The notes below the pieces were generated by a model, which was not told the origin of the DNA, did not search any database, and saw nothing but the letters and a program-made list of their open reading frames with translations. A program made the translations under genes and the position numbers. Of a DNA stretch of 7,467 bases, positions 1 to 6,317 are shown piece by piece; within the stretch, counting starts at the first letter, position 1, and the number at the start of each line of letters is the position of its first letter. Origin of the DNA: Clostridia bacterium (GTDB lineage Bacteria > Bacillota > Clostridia > CAKSNL01 > HGM11501); assembly GCA_017390225.1 (NCBI GenBank), contig JAFPCL010000143.1, positions 1-7,467 on the forward strand, written 5' to 3'.

Positions 1-1107
1 AAGGAAAAAACCGCCGGCGTAGTCAAGGCACTTTGCCTTCATATAGCCCACACCTGTAATCTCAATTGCTCGTACTGCTTTGCAAGCCAAGGAAAATACA
101 ACGGCGAACGTGCCGTGATGTCTTTTGAAGTCGGAAAACGTGCACTGGATTTTCTCATTGAAAATTCCGGCACACGGCACAATCTGGAAGTCGATTTCTT
201 CGGCGGTGAACCGCTGATGAATTTTCAGGTCGTCAAGGACTTGGTTGCCTATGCCCGAAGCATTGAAAAAGAGCACAACAAGAATTTCCGCTTTACGCTT
301 ACGACCAACGGTGTTTTGGTCGATGACGATGTAATCGAGTGGGCAAACAGAGAGTGCAGTAATGTGGTTCTGAGCTTAGACGGACGAAAAGAGGTTCACG
401 ACCGTTTTCGTGTGGATTACGCCGGTAACGGCAGTTGGGAAAAAATCGTGCCTAAATTCCAAAAATTTGTGGAAGCTCGTGGCGGCAAAGATTACTATAT
501 GCGCGGCACGTTCACCCATGCCAATCCGGATTTTTTGAAGGACATACAGACAATGCTCGACTTGGGCTTCCGTGAACTGAGCATGGAGCCTGTGGTTTGT
601 GCCCCCGATGATCCCTCTGCCCTGACGGAAGAGGATATAAAGATTGTTATGGAGCAATATGAAAAGCTGGCAGAGCTGATGCTTGCCTGCGATAAGGAAA
701 ATAAACCCTTTACGTTCTATCATTATATGATTGACCTGACCGGCGGCCCTTGCATTTACAAGAGAATTTCCGGCTGTGGCAGTGGCACGGAATATATGGC
801 GGTAACCCCTTGGGGCGACCTGTATCCCTGTCACCAGTTTGTAGGCGACGAGAAATTCAAGCTGGGAAGCGTTTGGGACGGCGTGACAAACACCGCTATT
901 CAAAGCGAATTTGCCGCCTGCAACGTGTATGCCCATCCCGAATGTCGGGACTGCTGGGCGCGGCTGTATTGCTCCGGCGGTTGTGCCGCCAATGCCTATC
1001 ATGCCACAGGTTCTGTAACCGGCATCTACGAACAGGGCTGTCGTTTGTTCCGCAAGCGGATGGAGTGTGCCATTATGGTCGCCATCGCAAGAGCCTTGGG
1101 TGAATAA
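1..1107 (+). CDS. scfB: SCIFF peptide thioether maturase, radical SAM/SPASM (5' end cut by window)
   Basis: This enzyme installs Cys-to-alpha-carbon thioether cross-links in the SCIFF (six Cys in forty-five) ribosomal peptide; characterised relatives include CteB. The frame is open from base 1, so 368 codons are visible and the N-terminus (family members are about 450 residues) lies outside. The radical SAM cluster motif CxxxCxxC is at codons 19, 23 and 26 (bases 55-78), inside HTCNLNCSYCFASQGKY. FFGGEPLMNF is the usual glycine-rich SAM region. The C-terminal SPASM region carries Cys at bases 751, 775 and 829, then a Cx2Cx5Cx3C set at 943, 952, 970 and 982 and a final Cys at 1039, enough for two auxiliary [4Fe-4S] clusters. 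The GTG at 115 is internal and is not the start. The substrate peptide gene usually lies just upstream and is not in view. A decarboxylase gene follows after two bases. The family call is strong; the symbol follows common usage. Confidence 0.92.
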   Translation, partial: KEKTAGVVKALCLHIAHTCNLNCSYCFASQGKYNGERAVMSFEVGKRALDFLIENSGTRHNLEVDFFGGEPLMNFQVVKDLVAYARSIEKEHNKNFRFTLTTNGVLVDDDVIEWANRECSNVVLSLDGRKEVHDRFRVDYAGNGSWEKIVPKFQKFVEARGGKDYYMRGTFTHANPDFLKDIQTMLDLGFRELSMEPVVCAPDDPSALTEEDIKIVMEQYEKLAELMLACDKENKPFTFYHYMIDLTGGPCIYKRISGCGSGTEYMAVTPWGDLYPCHQFVGDEKFKLGSVWDGVTNTAIQSEFAACNVYAHPECRDCWARLYCSGGCAANAYHATGSVTGIYEQGCRLFRKRMECAIMVAIARALGE

Positions 1108-1109
1108 AT

Positions 1110-2465
1110 ATGGACACGCCAATCTGCGACTTTGTTCGGCACTATGCTGAAGGCAATCCCTTGCGGCTTCATATGCCGGGGCATAAGGGCAAAGCTTTTC
1201 TTGGCACAGAGTCTTTGGATATCACGGAAATCACGGGGGCAGACAGCCTATACGAGGCAGACGGGATTATTAAAAAAAGTGAGGAAAATGCATCCTTTTT
1301 GTTTGGCTGTGCCACGTATTATGCCACGGAAGGCTCATCCCAGTGCATCCGTGCCATGCTGTATCTTGCCATGCTCCATGCACAAAGCCAAGGCAAAAAG
1401 CCGATCATTGCCGCCGGAAGAAATGCCCATAAGGCGTTTGTCAGTGCGGCGGTGCTTTTAGATATAGAGGTTGCATGGCTGTTTGCCGCACAGGAAAACG
1501 GCTATTTGTCCTGCAATATCAGCCCCATGGAGCTGGAGCACTTTTTAAGCCGTGCAGAAGAAAAACCCACGGCGGTTTATATCACAAGCCCTGACTATTT
1601 GGGGGCGATGGCAGACGTTCGCGGCATTGCGCAGGTGTGCAAAAAACACGGCATTTTGCTTTTGGTGGACAACGCCCACGGTGCTTATTTGCGGTTTCTT
1701 CCCGCATCCTTGTTCCCCATCGATTTGGGCGCGGATTTGTGCTGTTCTTCTGCTCATAAAACACTGCCGGTGCTGACCGGTGGGGCATATCTGCATCTTT
1801 CAAAAGCGATGCAAGAGTGCTTTTTCGCACAAGTGCGAGCGGCGATGGTGCTGTTTGGCTCTACCAGTCCGTCTTATTTGATTCTGCAGTCCTTGGATGC
1901 GGCAAACCCGTATATGGCAGAGCAAAGGGAGCGGCTGAAGGCTTTTATTCCCAAGGTGGAGGTTTTAAAGCAAGAGCTGGTTGCCGCAGGCTATAGCCTG
2001 TGTGGCACAGAGCCCATGAAAATTACCATAGCGGCAAAAAAGAGGGGCTACACCGGCATGGCGCTGTCAGAGCTTTTGGCACGGGATAATCTCATCTGCG
2101 AGTTTGCAGACAAAGATTATCTGGTGCTGATGCCAACGCCCGAAATCAAAGAAGACGGGCTGAAAAAACTGAAAGAAGCCATGGAATGTATTCCGCAAAA
2201 AGCCGTACTTCATGAAACGCCGCCCGTATTGCCAATCCCGGAGCGGGTGCTTCCGCTTCGCAAGGCGGCTTTGTCCCTGTGGGAAATGCTTCCGACAGAG
2301 GCTTGCGAAGGGCGGATTCTTGCCACGCCAACGGTCGCCTGTCCGCCTGCCGTGCCGATTCTTGTTTGCGGTGAGCGAATCGATAAAAATGCCATGGCGT
2401 GCTTTCGATATTACGGTGTGGAAGAATGTGCGGTTGTTTCGGAAATTGATAAAGAAAATCGTTGA
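1110..2465 (+). CDS. PLP-dependent Orn/Lys/Arg decarboxylase family protein (YaaO/SpeA-like)
   Basis: This 451-residue cytosolic enzyme belongs to the fold-type I PLP family of ornithine/lysine/arginine decarboxylases, in the short form that lacks the N-terminal wing domain. Visible signatures are LHMPGHKG near residues 20-27, the PLP-ring motif VDNAHGAY with Asp187 and His190, and SSAHKTLP with Lys217 as the likely Schiff-base lysine. The C-terminal ACPPAVPILVCGERI matches the usual PPxxPxxxPGE segment, with Cys in place of the common Pro. The exact amino acid substrate cannot be read from sequence; arginine or lysine to polyamine precursors is plausible. The ATG lies two bases after the maturase stop, with only a weak GGGTG as a ribosome site, which suggests translational coupling. 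The TGA stop sits inside the -35 box of the next operon's promoter. No frameshift is seen. Confidence 0.88.
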   Translation: MDTPICDFVRHYAEGNPLRLHMPGHKGKAFLGTESLDITEITGADSLYEADGIIKKSEENASFLFGCATYYATEGSSQCIRAMLYLAMLHAQSQGKKPIIAAGRNAHKAFVSAAVLLDIEVAWLFAAQENGYLSCNISPMELEHFLSRAEEKPTAVYITSPDYLGAMADVRGIAQVCKKHGILLLVDNAHGAYLRFLPASLFPIDLGADLCCSSAHKTLPVLTGGAYLHLSKAMQECFFAQVRAAMVLFGSTSPSYLILQSLDAANPYMAEQRERLKAFIPKVEVLKQELVAAGYSLCGTEPMKITIAAKKRGYTGMALSELLARDNLICEFADKDYLVLMPTPEIKEDGLKKLKEAMECIPQKAVLHETPPVLPIPERVLPLRKAALSLWEMLPTEACEGRILATPTVACPPAVPILVCGERIDKNAMACFRYYGVEECAVVSEIDKENR

Positions 2466-2490
2466 CAAATAGATAAAAAAGGTCTATAAT
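2462..2490 (+). promoter_or_regulatory. Sigma-A promoter of the G3P operon
   Basis: TTGACA at 2462-2467 and TATAAT at 2485-2490 are both perfect consensus hexamers with the ideal 17-bp spacer. Transcription should begin near 2497. The -35 box overlaps the last codons of the upstream decarboxylase gene, whose TGA stop occupies 2463-2465. Such a strong core promoter fits control after initiation, by the leader terminator that follows. Confidence 0.92.
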
Positions 2491-2514
2491 AGCAATTGAT
2501 ACCGAGATTAGGAG

Positions 2515-2570
2515 ACGTGTCAAGGCGGAAGGCGTGGAGTTGCCTTCCGCTTTGGGACGTTTTTATTTTT
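2515..2570 (+). terminator. Leader terminator/antitermination target, probably GlpP-responsive
   Basis: A long inverted repeat follows the promoter by about 25 bases. The core is GCGGAAGGC (2525-2533), an 8-nt loop (2534-2541) and GCCTTCCGC (2542-2550). The stem extends outward through 2515-2524 and 2551-2560 with one G-G mismatch and two G-U pairs, giving about 19 positions. A T-run (2560-2570, interrupted by one A) follows immediately, and the ribosome site lies just beyond. This is an intrinsic terminator inside a 5' leader. In Bacillus, G3P-bound GlpP acts on glp leaders at such inverted repeats to allow read-through. Because glpP is the last gene of this same operon, GlpP control is the best reading. 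The hairpin is seen; the regulator is inferred. Confidence 0.85.
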
Positions 2571-2572
2571 AA

Positions 2573-2579
2573 AGAAGGA
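2573..2579 (+). promoter_or_regulatory. Ribosome binding site deciding the start of the GlpA-like gene
   Basis: AGAAGGA at 2573-2579 precedes two in-frame ATGs, at 2583 and 2589. The spacing is 3 nt to the first and 9 nt to the second, so the second is preferred; it also gives the MYDVVVIGGG start that is normal for the family. The frame extends back to a TTG at 2496, but that stretch is the leader hairpin and should not be translated. Confidence 0.7.
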
Positions 2580-2588
2580 TGGATGACT

Positions 2589-4022
2589 ATGTATGATGTT
2601 GTCGTAATCGGCGGTGGTGTGGTCGGTGGAATGATTGCCCGCAGACTTTCTGCATACGATTTGAAAATCTTAATCCTGGAAAAGGAAAACGATGTTGCCA
2701 TGGGCGCATCCAAAGCCAATTCCGCTATTGTGCACGCAGGCTTTGATGCCAAAGAAGGCACGCTCAAAGCCAAGCTGAATGTGCGTGGCTCGGAAATGAT
2801 GCCGCGCGTTGCCGAAGAGCTGGGCGTGAAATATAAAAACAACGGCTCACTGGTCATCGGTTTCTCCGAAGAGGACAAAAAAGTCCTTGAAAATCTGTTG
2901 AAGCGCGGGCAAGCAAACGGCGTGCCGGGGCTTCAAATGCTCGATAAAGAAGCGCTCATGCAAAAAGAGCCGAATTTATCCGAACAGGTGCTGTGTGCCC
3001 TTTATGCACCGACAGGTGCCATTGTTTGCCCCTATGAGCTGACCGTTGCCGCTATCGGCAATGCCATGGATAACGGTGCAGAATTAAAGTGCAATTTTAA
3101 AGTTGAAAATATAGAAGAAAAAGACGGCTTCTATGCCGTGTACAGCAAAGAAGAAAAGGTAGAAGCAAGGCTTGTAATCAATGCCGCCGGGGGCTATGCA
3201 GACAGCATTGCCGCCATGGTGGGAGATGAGAGCTTTTTAATCCATCCGCGGCGTGGGGAATATCTGCTTCTGGATAAAACAGCAGGCAGTGTGCTTTCTT
3301 TCACGGTCTTTCGCACCCCCGGACCTAAAGGCAAAGGAATTCTCGTCACCCCCACGGTAGATGGCAATTTGCTGTTAGGCCCCACGGCAACGGATATTGA
3401 AGATAAAGACGATGTGGCGGTCACGGAGGATGGCACCCAAAGAATCCTCAAAGAAGCCGCTGAGAATTTAAATGCATTGCCGCGCGGCAAGGTTATCACC
3501 TCTTTCTGCGGCTTGCGTGCCGTCGGCTCAACGGGAGATTTTATCATCCGCCGTGCAAAGAAGGGCTTCATTCATGTTGCAGGCATTGAATCGCCGGGAC
3601 TTTCGGCTTCGCCTGCCATTGCAGAATATGTGGAAACACTGGTAGGGGAAGAACTGCCGCTTGCACCGAAAGAAAACTATTCGCCGTACCGCAAAGCTAT
3701 GCATGCCTTCCGTGAGGCATCGCAAGAAGAAAAAAATAAAATGATTAAAGACAATCCTGCCTACGGAAAAATTGTCTGCCGCTGTGAAACGGTGACGGAG
3801 GGAGAAATCATGGATGCCATCACCATGAATCCCAAGCCGACGGATACCGATGGCGTGAAGCGCCGCACCCGTGCCCAGATGGGCAGATGCCAGGGCGGCT
3901 TCTGCGGTCCAAGGATTGTGGAGCTTTTAGCAGAGGCTATGGGCGTGGATGAAACGGAAATAACTAAGAGCGGCAAGGGCTCATATTTGCTCACGGGGCA
4001 CACAAAGGAGGAAGAGGCATGA
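2589..4022 (+). CDS. GlpA-like FAD-dependent glycerol-3-phosphate dehydrogenase with C-terminal BFD-type [2Fe-2S] domain
   Basis: This 477-residue protein probably oxidises glycerol 3-phosphate to dihydroxyacetone phosphate. An N-terminal DAO-type FAD fold starts with GGGVVG (residues 8-13), and Glu31 ends strand beta2. The SKANSAIVHAGFD stretch (41-53) is typical of anaerobic G3P dehydrogenase relatives. The FAD-closing GLRAVGSTGDFII region and SPGLSASPAIAEYV follow. The last ~85 residues form a bacterioferredoxin-like iron-sulphur domain with CRC (Cys397, Cys399) and CQGGFC (Cys434, Cys439), the four ligands of a [2Fe-2S] cluster. E. coli GlpA also carries such a C-terminal domain. It is the first gene of its operon and shares an ATGA overlap with the next. 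Other 2-hydroxyacid or amine substrates are possible for this superfamily, but the glpP gene in the operon argues for G3P. Confidence 0.87.
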   Translation: MYDVVVIGGGVVGGMIARRLSAYDLKILILEKENDVAMGASKANSAIVHAGFDAKEGTLKAKLNVRGSEMMPRVAEELGVKYKNNGSLVIGFSEEDKKVLENLLKRGQANGVPGLQMLDKEALMQKEPNLSEQVLCALYAPTGAIVCPYELTVAAIGNAMDNGAELKCNFKVENIEEKDGFYAVYSKEEKVEARLVINAAGGYADSIAAMVGDESFLIHPRRGEYLLLDKTAGSVLSFTVFRTPGPKGKGILVTPTVDGNLLLGPTATDIEDKDDVAVTEDGTQRILKEAAENLNALPRGKVITSFCGLRAVGSTGDFIIRRAKKGFIHVAGIESPGLSASPAIAEYVETLVGEELPLAPKENYSPYRKAMHAFREASQEEKNKMIKDNPAYGKIVCRCETVTEGEIMDAITMNPKPTDTDGVKRRTRAQMGRCQGGFCGPRIVELLAEAMGVDETEITKSGKGSYLLTGHTKEEEA

Positions 4023-5257
4023 CGGATCTGGTGATTATCGGCGGCGGCCCTGCCGGCATGAGTGCCGCTTGCGCTGCTTATGAAAGCGGAATTTCCGATA
4101 TTATGATTTTAGAAAGAGAAGAAAGCCCCGGCGGCATTTTAAAGCAATGCATCCATAACGGCTTTGGTCTGCACCGCTTCGGGGAAGAGCTCACCGGGCC
4201 CGAGTATGCTTGGCGCTACGAACAGAAGGTAAGAGAATACAATATTCCTGTAAAAACAGGCACAATGGTGCTTAGCGTATCTCCCGAAAAGAAAGTGGTT
4301 GCCACAAACAGTGAAGACGGCATTTTTGAAATCAGCGCAAAAGCCATTATTCTTGCCATGGGTTGCAGAGAACGTCCTCGTGGAGCTTTGATGACACCGG
4401 GCACACGGCCGGCAGGCATCTACACCGCAGGGGCGGCGCAGAAATTCGTGAATATGAAGGGACTGATGCCGGGGCGTGAGGTCGTGATTTTAGGCTCGGG
4501 CGACATCGGGCTGATTATGGCACGCCGCATGACATTGGAGGGCGCAAAGGTCAAAGCCGTGTGCGAGCTGATGCCCTATTCCGGCGGACTGGCACGCAAT
4601 ATTGAGCAGTGCCTCCATGATTTTGATATTCCATTGAAGCTCTCGCACACGATTGTTGAAATTCACGGACGGGAGCGGCTCACGGGTGTGACCATTGCCC
4701 GTGTGGACGAAAACAGAAAGCCTATTTTGGAAACGAAAGAATATATTTCTTGCGACACCCTTTTGCTGTCTGTGGGGCTTCTGCCCGAAAATGAGCTGAC
4801 CCTCGGCATCGGGGCAACCATGGATGGTGTGACCGGTGGTGCCGTGGTAGACGGAGCAAGGCAGACGGATGTTCCCGGCATTTTTGCCTGCGGCAACGTC
4901 TTGCATGTGCACGATTTGGTGGACTTTGTGTCCGAGGAAGCGGAAATTGCCGGGCGCAGTGCCGCCGCCTATATTAAAGGCGATATGAAGAAGGAAACGG
5001 AAATTAAAGTGCAGGCAGGCTTTGGCGTGCGCTATACCGTGCCCCAGAGGATTTGCGAAAATAAAGACACGGATGTGTTCTTCCGTGTGGGCGATGTGTA
5101 TCGCCGTGTGAAAATGGTTGTTTATAAAGACGGGGAAGCCGTGTATACCAAGAAAAAACAGAAGGTTGCCCCCGGGGAAATGGAACGGATAACCATCAAA
5201 GAAGATATGCTTTTGGATGCAAAAACAATCACGGTGGCATTGGAGGTAGAACAATGA
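4019..5257 (+). CDS. FAD/NAD(P)-binding oxidoreductase, partner subunit of the G3P dehydrogenase
   Basis: This 412-residue flavoprotein is of the pyridine nucleotide-disulphide oxidoreductase fold. The FAD-binding motif GGGPAG is at residues 8-13 with Glu32 ending the beta2 strand. A second Rossmann motif, GSGDIG, at 159-164 suits NAD(P). GIFACGN at 287-293 is the C-terminal FAD motif. There is no redox-active CxxC of the thioredoxin reductase kind, so electrons probably pass between FAD, NAD(P) and the iron-sulphur centres of the neighbouring products. AGGAGG at 4006-4011 lies 7 nt before the ATG, and the ATG overlaps the preceding stop (ATGA). It occupies the place of GlpB but, unlike GlpB, has a clear second dinucleotide fold. 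It resembles the alpha subunits of heteromeric amino acid/amine dehydrogenases (HcnB- or OoxA-like), so partner identity rests on the operon. Confidence 0.83.
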   Translation: MTDLVIIGGGPAGMSAACAAYESGISDIMILEREESPGGILKQCIHNGFGLHRFGEELTGPEYAWRYEQKVREYNIPVKTGTMVLSVSPEKKVVATNSEDGIFEISAKAIILAMGCRERPRGALMTPGTRPAGIYTAGAAQKFVNMKGLMPGREVVILGSGDIGLIMARRMTLEGAKVKAVCELMPYSGGLARNIEQCLHDFDIPLKLSHTIVEIHGRERLTGVTIARVDENRKPILETKEYISCDTLLLSVGLLPENELTLGIGATMDGVTGGAVVDGARQTDVPGIFACGNVLHVHDLVDFVSEEAEIAGRSAAAYIKGDMKKETEIKVQAGFGVRYTVPQRICENKDTDVFFRVGDVYRRVKMVVYKDGEAVYTKKKQKVAPGEMERITIKEDMLLDAKTITVALEVEQ

Positions 5258-5604
5258 AAAGAGAAATGACTTGCATTATCTGCCCGGTCGGATGCAGTTT
5301 AGTGGTGGAATATGAAGGCAATCAGGTGCATACGGTCACGGGGAACACCTGCCCCCGCGGCAAAGCATACGCCGAAACCGAGTGTATTCATCCTATGCGG
5401 ACGGTGACATCCACAATGCGCACGGACGATGGCGGCAGAGTTGCCGTAAAGACCAATCAGCCAATCCCCAAAGAAAAAATTATGGAATGTATGCACATCA
5501 TCAATGCCCACACGGCAAAGCTTCCCATTAAAATCGGAGACATTCTGATTGCAGATGTGTTCGGAGCAAACATTGTCGCTACGGCAAACGGAGGGAGCAT
5601 ATAA
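5254..5604 (+). CDS. DUF1667 family protein with CxxCxxxC...C cluster motif
   Basis: This small protein of 116 residues begins with a cysteine array: Cys7, Cys10 and Cys14 in TCIICPVGCSL and Cys33 in TGNTCPRG. The pattern looks like the [4Fe-4S] site at the N-terminus of molybdopterin oxidoreductases, so an iron-sulphur cluster (or zinc) is likely. The remainder, including HPMRTVTSTMR and TNQPIPKEKI, matches the DUF1667 family, whose genes are often found beside FAD dehydrogenase pairs like the two upstream here. It may carry electrons out of the complex or hold it together, filling the role of GlpC, which it does not resemble. GGAGG at 5242-5246 lies 7 nt before the ATG, and the start overlaps the preceding stop. 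Family assignment is good; function is inferred. Confidence 0.85.
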   Translation: MKREMTCIICPVGCSLVVEYEGNQVHTVTGNTCPRGKAYAETECIHPMRTVTSTMRTDDGGRVAVKTNQPIPKEKIMECMHIINAHTAKLPIKIGDILIADVFGANIVATANGGSI

Positions 5605-5605
5605 T

Positions 5606-6136
5606 ATGGGAAAGATTATCGCGGCGGTACGTTCGGATGCAGAATTTGAAGCGGCGCTTTTGTCCTCTGTGGGCATCATCTTTCATATTGCCCCGGATAT
5701 CCACAGCATTGGCGACAGGGCGGCAAAAGCCCATAAAAGCGGAAAACGCTTGTTTATCCATATGGATTTGGCAAGCGGCATCGGCAAAGATAAAAGCGGA
5801 ATGGAATACATTAAGGCGTTGGGTGTAGACGGCATTTTGAGCACAAAGGCCGCCATGATTCATGCCGCCAAAGAATGTGGCATCTATTCTGTGCAACGGT
5901 TTTTTATTATGGATTCCCATTCGGTGGACACCATTTTATCTTCTGTCGCACAGACCAAACCCGACATGATTGAAATCATGCCCGGGGTTGTACCCAAGGT
6001 AATCACCCGCATTTCGGCACAGACCAAACGTCCCGTGATTGCAGGGGGACTGATTGAAACCGAGGAAGAGGTCAAAGAAATATTAAACAGCGGTGCGGCG
6101 GCAATATCGACAGGAAAAAAAGCCTTGTGGATATAA
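5606..6136 (+). CDS. glpP: Glycerol-3-phosphate-responsive antiterminator GlpP
   Basis: This 176-residue cytosolic RNA-binding regulator has family landmarks in order: FHIAPDIHSI (26-35), FIHMDLASGIGKDKSG (50-65), the GVDGILSTK segment (73-81), QRFFIMDS (97-104), IEIMPGVVPK (122-131), PVIAGGLIETEEEV (143-156) and AISTGKKALW (166-175). These resemble a TIM-barrel phosphate site. In Bacillus subtilis, GlpP with G3P binds glp leader mRNA and stops premature termination. The preferred start is the ATG at 5606, one base after the previous stop, with AGGGAG (5592-5597) 8 nt upstream; an upstream in-frame ATG at 5549 lies inside the preceding gene. Its place at the end of the operon, whose leader carries a terminator hairpin, suggests positive autoregulation. 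No glpK or glpF is in view, so other glp leaders elsewhere may also be targets. Confidence 0.93.
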   Translation: MGKIIAAVRSDAEFEAALLSSVGIIFHIAPDIHSIGDRAAKAHKSGKRLFIHMDLASGIGKDKSGMEYIKALGVDGILSTKAAMIHAAKECGIYSVQRFFIMDSHSVDTILSSVAQTKPDMIEIMPGVVPKVITRISAQTKRPVIAGGLIETEEEVKEILNSGAAAISTGKKALWI

Positions 6137-6140
6137 GGCT
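6115..6140 (-). terminator. Possible minus-strand intrinsic terminator over the glpP stop
   Basis: AGCCTT (6121-6126) and AAGGCT (6135-6140) form a 6-bp stem with an 8-nt loop. On the minus strand the hairpin is followed by a run of Ts (complement of the A-run 6115-6121), the layout of an intrinsic terminator. On the plus strand no T-run follows. No minus-strand gene is seen nearby, so it could be chance or could block antisense transcripts. Confidence 0.3.
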
Positions 6141-6161
6141 ATGTAGGTTCATGGCTAACAT

Positions 6162-6189
6162 GGGGCTGTAAAATAATTCTTTTGAATCC
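6162..6189 (+). repeat. 28-bp direct repeat, copy 1
   Basis: This stretch begins GGGGCTGTAAAATAATTC and ends TTTTGAATCC. It is identical over 28 bases to 7327-7354, in the same orientation, and the match stops exactly at both ends. It holds a small ATTC/GAAT hairpin. Here, but not in copy 2, GGGG (6162-6165) can also pair with CCCC (6188-6191). It lies in the gap after glpP, and no plus-strand terminator with a T-run is seen there. Confidence 0.85.
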
Positions 6190-6205
6190 CCGGTCTTGCT
6201 TAGAA

Positions 6206-6235
6206 TTGACAAAGACGTTGCTTTTATGGTAATAT
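6206..6235 (+). promoter_or_regulatory. Promoter of the PAP2 phosphatase gene
   Basis: TTGACA at 6206-6211 is followed after 18 bp by TAATAT at 6230-6235, preceded by TGG, an extended -10 element. The start of transcription would be near 6242, leaving a leader of about 75 bases before the ATG at 6318. It separates the phosphatase from the G3P operon. Confidence 0.75.
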
Positions 6236-6268
6236 ACCCCTATCGGAATGTTTTTTACAGAAAAGGGA

Positions 6269-6300
6269 AATCATCTGTTTTAGCGTGATGATTAAATTTT
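6269..6300 (+). promoter_or_regulatory. Leader hairpin upstream of the phosphatase gene
   Basis: AATCATC (6269-6275) pairs with GATGATT (6287-6293) across an 11-nt loop. AAATTTT follows and runs into more T. It lies between the predicted transcription start and the ribosome site, so it could be a weak attenuator or an mRNA-stability element. The stem is AT-rich and the effect is uncertain. Confidence 0.35.
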
Positions 6301-6317
6301 TCAATTGAGGCGTTTTT

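Noticed and set aside
376..1122. Long open frame of 248 codons on the minus strand opposite the SCIFF maturase
   Set aside because: The plus strand here has complete SPASM cysteine motifs; the antisense translation shows no recognisable domain and is a by-product of codon usage.
2496..2588. TTG-initiated 31-residue N-terminal extension of the GlpA-like protein
   Set aside because: It would translate the leader terminator hairpin, lacks a ribosome site, starts at the predicted transcription start, and is not needed by the Rossmann fold that begins right at 2589.
4490..5254. Long open frame of 254 codons on the minus strand opposite the second flavoprotein gene
   Set aside because: It lies antisense to a clear FAD/NAD(P) oxidoreductase and has His- and Phe-rich translation without family features.
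5549..5605. 19-residue upstream extension of GlpP
   Set aside because: It lies within the DUF1667 gene; the ATG at 5606 has a good ribosome site and the normal family N-terminus.
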